Positions 3,853-6,783 of a stretch of 6,783 nucleotides of DNA are shown here, one piece after another. Source of the DNA: F23-B02 sp963633225 (GTDB lineage Bacteria; Bacillota; Clostridia; Oscillospirales; Oscillospiraceae); NCBI GenBank assembly GCA_963633225.1, contig CAVGXR010000055.1, positions 1 to 6,783 of the forward strand, written 5' to 3'. Under the pieces are notes generated by a model. The model ran no database searches. It had not been told where the DNA came from and was given only the letters and a program-made list of their open reading frames with translations. Both the position numbers and the translations under genes were made by a program. How positions within the stretch are numbered: the stretch's first letter is position 1; each line of letters starts with the position of its first letter.

Positions 3853-5166
3853 TCACTTTACGAAACTGTTATATAGTACGCGCACGCAGCTTTCAAAATC
3901 ATCGTTATTAACGCCGACGATGATGTTCAGCTCGTCCGGACCCTGCGATATCATGCGGATGTTTATGCCGGCCTTGCCGAGGGCTGCGAAGATGCGCCCC
4001 GAGGTGCCGGGCTGGAAGGCCATCTGGCGGCCTACCGCGGCGACGACGGAAATGCCGCCGGTTATCTGGATGTTGTCGGGCTCGAGACTGTCGCGTATCT
4101 CACCGACGATGGAGTAGATGCGGTCCTTTGCCTTGTCAGCCGCGACGACGAAGGACACGCTGTCGATGCCGGAGGGGGTGTACTCCACGCACACGCCGTG
4201 CTTTTCAAAAACCTCGAGCATCTGCCGCAGCGAGCCCATCTGCGAGCTCATTCCGGCCTTGGACACGGTGATTATCGAAAAGTTCTTGCGTCCCGCGATG
4301 CCGGTTATGAAGCGGTCGCTGACCTGCTCGTCGGGAAAGCTCTCCATTATGAGCGTTCCCGGGTGGCCGGGTGCGTTGGTGTTTCGGATGTTCAGGGGAA
4401 TGTTCTTCTCTCTGACGGGGAACACCGCGCCCTCGTGCAGCACCTGCGCGCCCATATAGCTGAGCTCGCGCAGCTCGTTATAGGTTATGCGCTCGATAGC
4501 GTCGGGATCGTCAACTATGCGGGGGTCTGCCATGAGTATGCCGGAAACGTCCGTCCAGTTTTCGTACACGTCCGCGTCCAGCGCCGCGGCTGCGAGAGCG
4601 CCGGTTACGTCGCTGCCGCCGCGGGAGAGCACCCTTATGCTGCCGTCGGGCATACTGCCGTAAAAGCCGGGGATAACGACCCTGCGTCCGGCGGCAAGAC
4701 GCTCGAGCTCTGCGTAGGAGCGCTCCTTGTCGATGGTGCCGTCAAAGGAAAAATGCAGCCACAGCTCCGCGTCGAGGAAGTCGTAGCCGAGGTAATCGGC
4801 CATTAAAAGCGCCGAGAAGTATTCGCCGCGTGAGACGAGCTTATCCTTGGATATGCCGGTCTCGATCTCCTCGCGCAGCGCCTTGAGCAGCGCGTCGATA
4901 TCAACGCTCAGCCGCAGCTCCGCGCATATCCCGCGATAGCGCTCGGCAATCATTTCAAACACGGGGTCGCAGCTCACGCCGTATTTCTTGTGCGCGTGGC
5001 AGAGATACAGCAGGTCTGTCAGCTTGTGGTCGTCCTTGAAGCGCTTGCCCGCTGCGGAGACGACGATGACTCTGCGTGCGGGGTCTGCCTCGATGATGGA
5101 TCTTACTTTTCTGAATTGTCCGGCGTCGGCCATGGACGAGCCGCCGAATTTTGCTACCTTCAACAT
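3853..5166 (-). CDS. lysC: Aspartokinase, monofunctional, with two ACT domains
   Basis: Phosphorylates aspartate with ATP to give 4-phospho-aspartate, the committed step of the aspartate family pathway. Of 437 residues, the kinase domain covers about 1-285: KFGGSS (6-11), SRGE (112-115), SRGGSDVTG (181-189), WTDVSGILMADPR (204-216) and YMGAQVLHEGAV (237-248). Two ACT regulatory domains follow at about 295-345 and 370-435. The N-terminal VVSAAGKR with a following DHKLTDLL resembles the aspartokinase III/ThrD-like group, which is known for inhibition by lysine and/or threonine; the effector here cannot be read from sequence. The ATG lies four bases after the hom stop codon with only a distant G-rich sequence as ribosome binding site, so translation probably depends on coupling to hom. 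The symbol lysC is by family; thrD is an equally fair name. Confidence 0.96.
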   Translation of the reverse strand: MLKVAKFGGSSMADAGQFRKVRSIIEADPARRVIVVSAAGKRFKDDHKLTDLLYLCHAHKKYGVSCDPVFEMIAERYRGICAELRLSVDIDALLKALREEIETGISKDKLVSRGEYFSALLMADYLGYDFLDAELWLHFSFDGTIDKERSYAELERLAAGRRVVIPGFYGSMPDGSIRVLSRGGSDVTGALAAAALDADVYENWTDVSGILMADPRIVDDPDAIERITYNELRELSYMGAQVLHEGAVFPVREKNIPLNIRNTNAPGHPGTLIMESFPDEQVSDRFITGIAGRKNFSIITVSKAGMSSQMGSLRQMLEVFEKHGVCVEYTPSGIDSVSFVVAADKAKDRIYSIVGEIRDSLEPDNIQITGGISVVAAVGRQMAFQPGTSGRIFAALGKAGINIRMISQGPDELNIIVGVNNDDFESCVRVLYNSFVK

Positions 5167-5170
5167 TATA

Positions 5171-6313
5171 TTATATGAGCCCCGCTATGAACACTCCGGG
5201 GTCTGCCTCCTTTGCCTTTGCTGCCCATGCGTGCATTTTCGCAACGGGAACGGGCATGGTGATGATGCCCTCGCCGCACTTTTCGCCCTCTATCGAGCTG
5301 AGGAACTCGTCGCTGCCGGAAAAGCGCACATAGTAGCGGTGCGCGGCTGCGCCGTTATCGACAGGGACCTTGCGCACGAGCGGGGTGTAAAACGACTTTA
5401 CGCCGTTCATTATATCAAGGCAGTCGGCCACTGCGTTGTAGGCCGTGGGATATCTGCCCGCGCCCTGACCGTAGAAGCTCTCCTTGCCGGTGAGCTCGGT
5501 GACGAAGGAGATGACGTTGCGGTTTGTCGAAACCGCGGCCTCGAGCTCGCCCGAGGGCACGAAGCAGGGCTCGACATAGCAGCTGACCGCGCCCGAGGCG
5601 CTCTTTTCGCCGAAGGCGAGCATCTTGCAGATCCTCTCGCGGCTCTCGGCGGCTGCGATGTCGCAGGCGAGTATGCTGCGGATGCCGAACACCGGCACAT
5701 CCGCCTCGGAAAGACATGCGTCAAAGGCGACGTTTGCGGAAATGACCGCCTTGCGCTGGATATCCAGACCGTCTATATCAGCCGAGGGGTCTGCCTCGGC
5801 ATAGCCGAGCCTCTGCGCCTCGGCAAGCACCTCGGAAAAGTCCGAGCCGTTTGTGTGCATAGCGTCGAGAATGAAATTGGTCGTGCCGTTCATGATGCCG
5901 CAGAACGACTGCACGGCATCCAGCCTCTTTACCCGCTCGAGATTCACAAGCCACGGTATGCCGCCGCCGACTGCGGGGGTGCAGCGGAAGGCAGCGCCCT
6001 TTTCCGAGGCAAGCTCCACCAGCTCCTTATAATAATGTGCAACAAGGTGCTTGTTTGCCGTCACGACGTTTTTTCCCGCACACAGCGCCGCCGAAACATA
6101 CTCGAAGGCGGGCGACAGGCCGCCCATGACCTCGACAACGGTGTCGATCTCCTCATCATTTAATATAGCGTTTATATCTTTGACCGCTCTGTCGCCGAGC
6201 TCGGGCTTATCGCGCCTGACGAGAACGTATTTTACCGACATATCCGAGCGCTTATCCGCGATCTCGAGAACTCCGCCGCCGACTACTCCGCAGCCTAAAA
6301 GTGCAATTTTCAT
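5171..6313 (-). CDS. hom: Homoserine dehydrogenase
   Basis: Reduces aspartate semialdehyde to homoserine with NAD(P)H, feeding threonine and methionine synthesis. The protein has 380 residues from the chosen ATG at 6313: Rossmann motif GCGVVGGG (7-14), TANKHLVA (85-92), the family signature GIMNGTTNF (139-147), and LGYAEADPSADIDGLDIQRK (169-188) with the catalytic pair D184 and K188. An upstream in-frame ATG at 6460 would add 49 residues unlike the family and would pass through the promoter. The start at 6313 instead opens directly on the Rossmann fold and follows AAAGGCGG at 6328-6321. The C-terminal 60 residues (RYYVRF at 326-331 and on) look like a shortened ACT domain lacking the usual PGVLA...HGI segment, so threonine control may be weak or different. 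It is the first gene of the operon. Confidence 0.96.
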   Translation of the reverse strand: MKIALLGCGVVGGGVLEIADKRSDMSVKYVLVRRDKPELGDRAVKDINAILNDEEIDTVVEVMGGLSPAFEYVSAALCAGKNVVTANKHLVAHYYKELVELASEKGAAFRCTPAVGGGIPWLVNLERVKRLDAVQSFCGIMNGTTNFILDAMHTNGSDFSEVLAEAQRLGYAEADPSADIDGLDIQRKAVISANVAFDACLSEADVPVFGIRSILACDIAAAESRERICKMLAFGEKSASGAVSCYVEPCFVPSGELEAAVSTNRNVISFVTELTGKESFYGQGAGRYPTAYNAVADCLDIMNGVKSFYTPLVRKVPVDNGAAAHRYYVRFSGSDEFLSSIEGEKCGEGIITMPVPVAKMHAWAAKAKEADPGVFIAGLI

Positions 6314-6342
6314 ATCCTTACCGCCTTTATGTGTCTTTCTGA

Positions 6343-6360
6343 CAAAAACATTTGTTTTTG
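6343..6360 (-). promoter_or_regulatory. Small hairpin in the hom leader
   Basis: A 7-bp stem, CAAAAAC/GTTTTTG with loop AAAT on the minus strand, lies between the predicted transcription start near 6364 and the hom ribosome binding site. It could be an operator half-site pair or a 5' stabilising hairpin. The leader is too short for a T-box, leader peptide or known riboswitch. Confidence 0.35.
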
Positions 6361-6370
6361 ACGTGAAAAC

Positions 6371-6399
6371 AATATAACACGAGCGGCAGCAATATGCAA
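6371..6399 (-). promoter_or_regulatory. Promoter of the hom-lysC-asd operon
   Basis: Read on the minus strand: TTGCAT (6399-6394), a 17-base spacer, and TATATT (6376-6371) preceded by TGT, an extended -10. The start would fall near 6364, giving a leader of about 50 bases. This is the best match found upstream of hom. Confidence 0.65.
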
Positions 6400-6640
6400 G
6401 CTTTTTCTGCGAAAACCATGTAAAAATGTCACAAGAAGTATAGCTCAAAACAGGGCACAATGCCGAAAATGCACATCAGGCGAATAAAAATGCAGGAATG
6501 GGGCCGCAAAAACTGCATCTATATATAGTCCGAAATTGCAGAAACGACGGCAGATATTGCAAAAAAGGCAGAAAAAGAGTGAGAAACAAATTAACATGCT
6601 AAATTATTTGCAAATTCATGAATCGAAAGTTTCATTTTCA
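6400..6640. other. AT-rich divergent intergenic region
   Basis: No gene is seen between the hom promoter and the promoter of the gene at 6748. The stretch is AT-rich and contains recurring TGCA words (for example ATGCAG at 6490-6495 and its inverse CTGCAT at 6513-6518) and a CTATATATAG palindrome near 6519-6528. These may be regulator binding sites, but nothing identifies a protein. Confidence 0.4.
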
Positions 6641-6643
6641 GGC

Positions 6644-6672
6644 TTGAAAAGCGGTTTATAAGGGTGTATAAT
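6644..6672 (+). promoter_or_regulatory. Sigma-A promoter of the gene at 6748
   Basis: TTGAAA (6644-6649), a 17-base spacer, and a perfect TATAAT (6667-6672). The start would be near 6679, giving a leader of about 70 bases. The leader contains a weak AT stem, GAATTTTT (6684-6691) with AAAAATTC (6715-6722). Confidence 0.85.
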
Positions 6673-6747
6673 GCTGCTGTAATGAATTTTTAAGAACAAC
6701 ATTATTCAAAACGCAAAAATTCACAACAAAACAGGAGGAAAAGAAAC

Positions 6748-6783
6748 ATGAAAAGAATAATAGCTATGCTTCTGGCTGTTATG
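6748..6783 (+). CDS. Start of an exported or membrane protein (partial, runs off the window)
   Basis: Only 12 codons are present, MKRIIAMLLAVM. The basic start followed by hydrophobic residues is typical of a signal peptide or lipoprotein leader, such as a secreted binding protein, but no function can be assigned. A perfect AGGAGG (6733-6738) lies nine bases before the ATG, and the promoter at 6644-6672 fits it. The strong signals suggest high expression. It is transcribed away from the hom operon. Confidence 0.8.
   Translation, partial: MKRIIAMLLAVM

Noticed and set aside
4988..6163. Open frame of 391 codons antisense to lysC and hom
   Set aside because: Long antisense frames are expected opposite GC-rich genes with biased codon use; it spans two well-supported genes and has no credible ribosome binding site.
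6314..6363. Riboswitch, T-box or threonine attenuator in the hom leader
   Set aside because: The predicted leader is about 50 bases with one small hairpin and no leader peptide, specifier loop or terminator.
6314..6460. N-terminal extension of hom to an ATG at 6460
   Set aside because: The added 49 residues are Cys-rich and unlike the family, they precede a Rossmann start that normally opens the protein, and the region contains the predicted promoter.

Overview
The window looks like chromosome from a Gram-positive anaerobe of the class Clostridia, probably of the Oscillospiraceae/Ruminococcaceae type. This is an inference from the moderately GC-rich coding sequence, strong AGGAGG-type ribosome binding sites, sigma-A-like promoters, tRNA genes with encoded CCA, and intergenic DNA full of hairpin repeats. 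The genus cannot be named from the sequence alone.

Layout from left to right. Positions 1-330 hold no gene; they contain one copy of a modular multi-hairpin repeat, a second inverted repeat, and the terminator of a two-gene tRNA operon. The minus-strand tRNAs are tRNA-Thr(TGT) then tRNA-Tyr(GTA), driven by a near-consensus promoter at 534-562. A plus-strand group follows: a small helical protein (599-841), a short protein with a sigma-70 region 4-like helix-turn-helix (855-1133), and a membrane-anchored GH25 lysozyme (1170-2057) with its own promoter placed so close to the ATG that the mRNA may be leaderless. Positions 2058-2848 are a gene-free convergent spacer built almost wholly of repeats: long inverted-repeat arms at both edges that run into the ends of both flanking genes, a 7-bp tandem repeat, a second copy of the modular repeat, and terminator-like hairpins.

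The right half is a compact minus-strand operon, hom (6313-5171), lysC (5166-3853) and asd (3841-2849). It encodes the three enzymes that take aspartate to homoserine: aspartokinase, aspartate-semialdehyde dehydrogenase and homoserine dehydrogenase. Its promoter lies at 6371-6399. A divergent gene begins at 6748 and leaves the window after 12 codons; it has a clear promoter and a signal-peptide-like start.

The genes belong to known families and I see no convincing new multi-gene system. The most interesting material is non-coding: the two modular hairpin repeats whose stem sequences differ while pairing is kept, the inverted repeat spanning both stop codons of the convergent pair, and the candidate leaderless lysozyme promoter.
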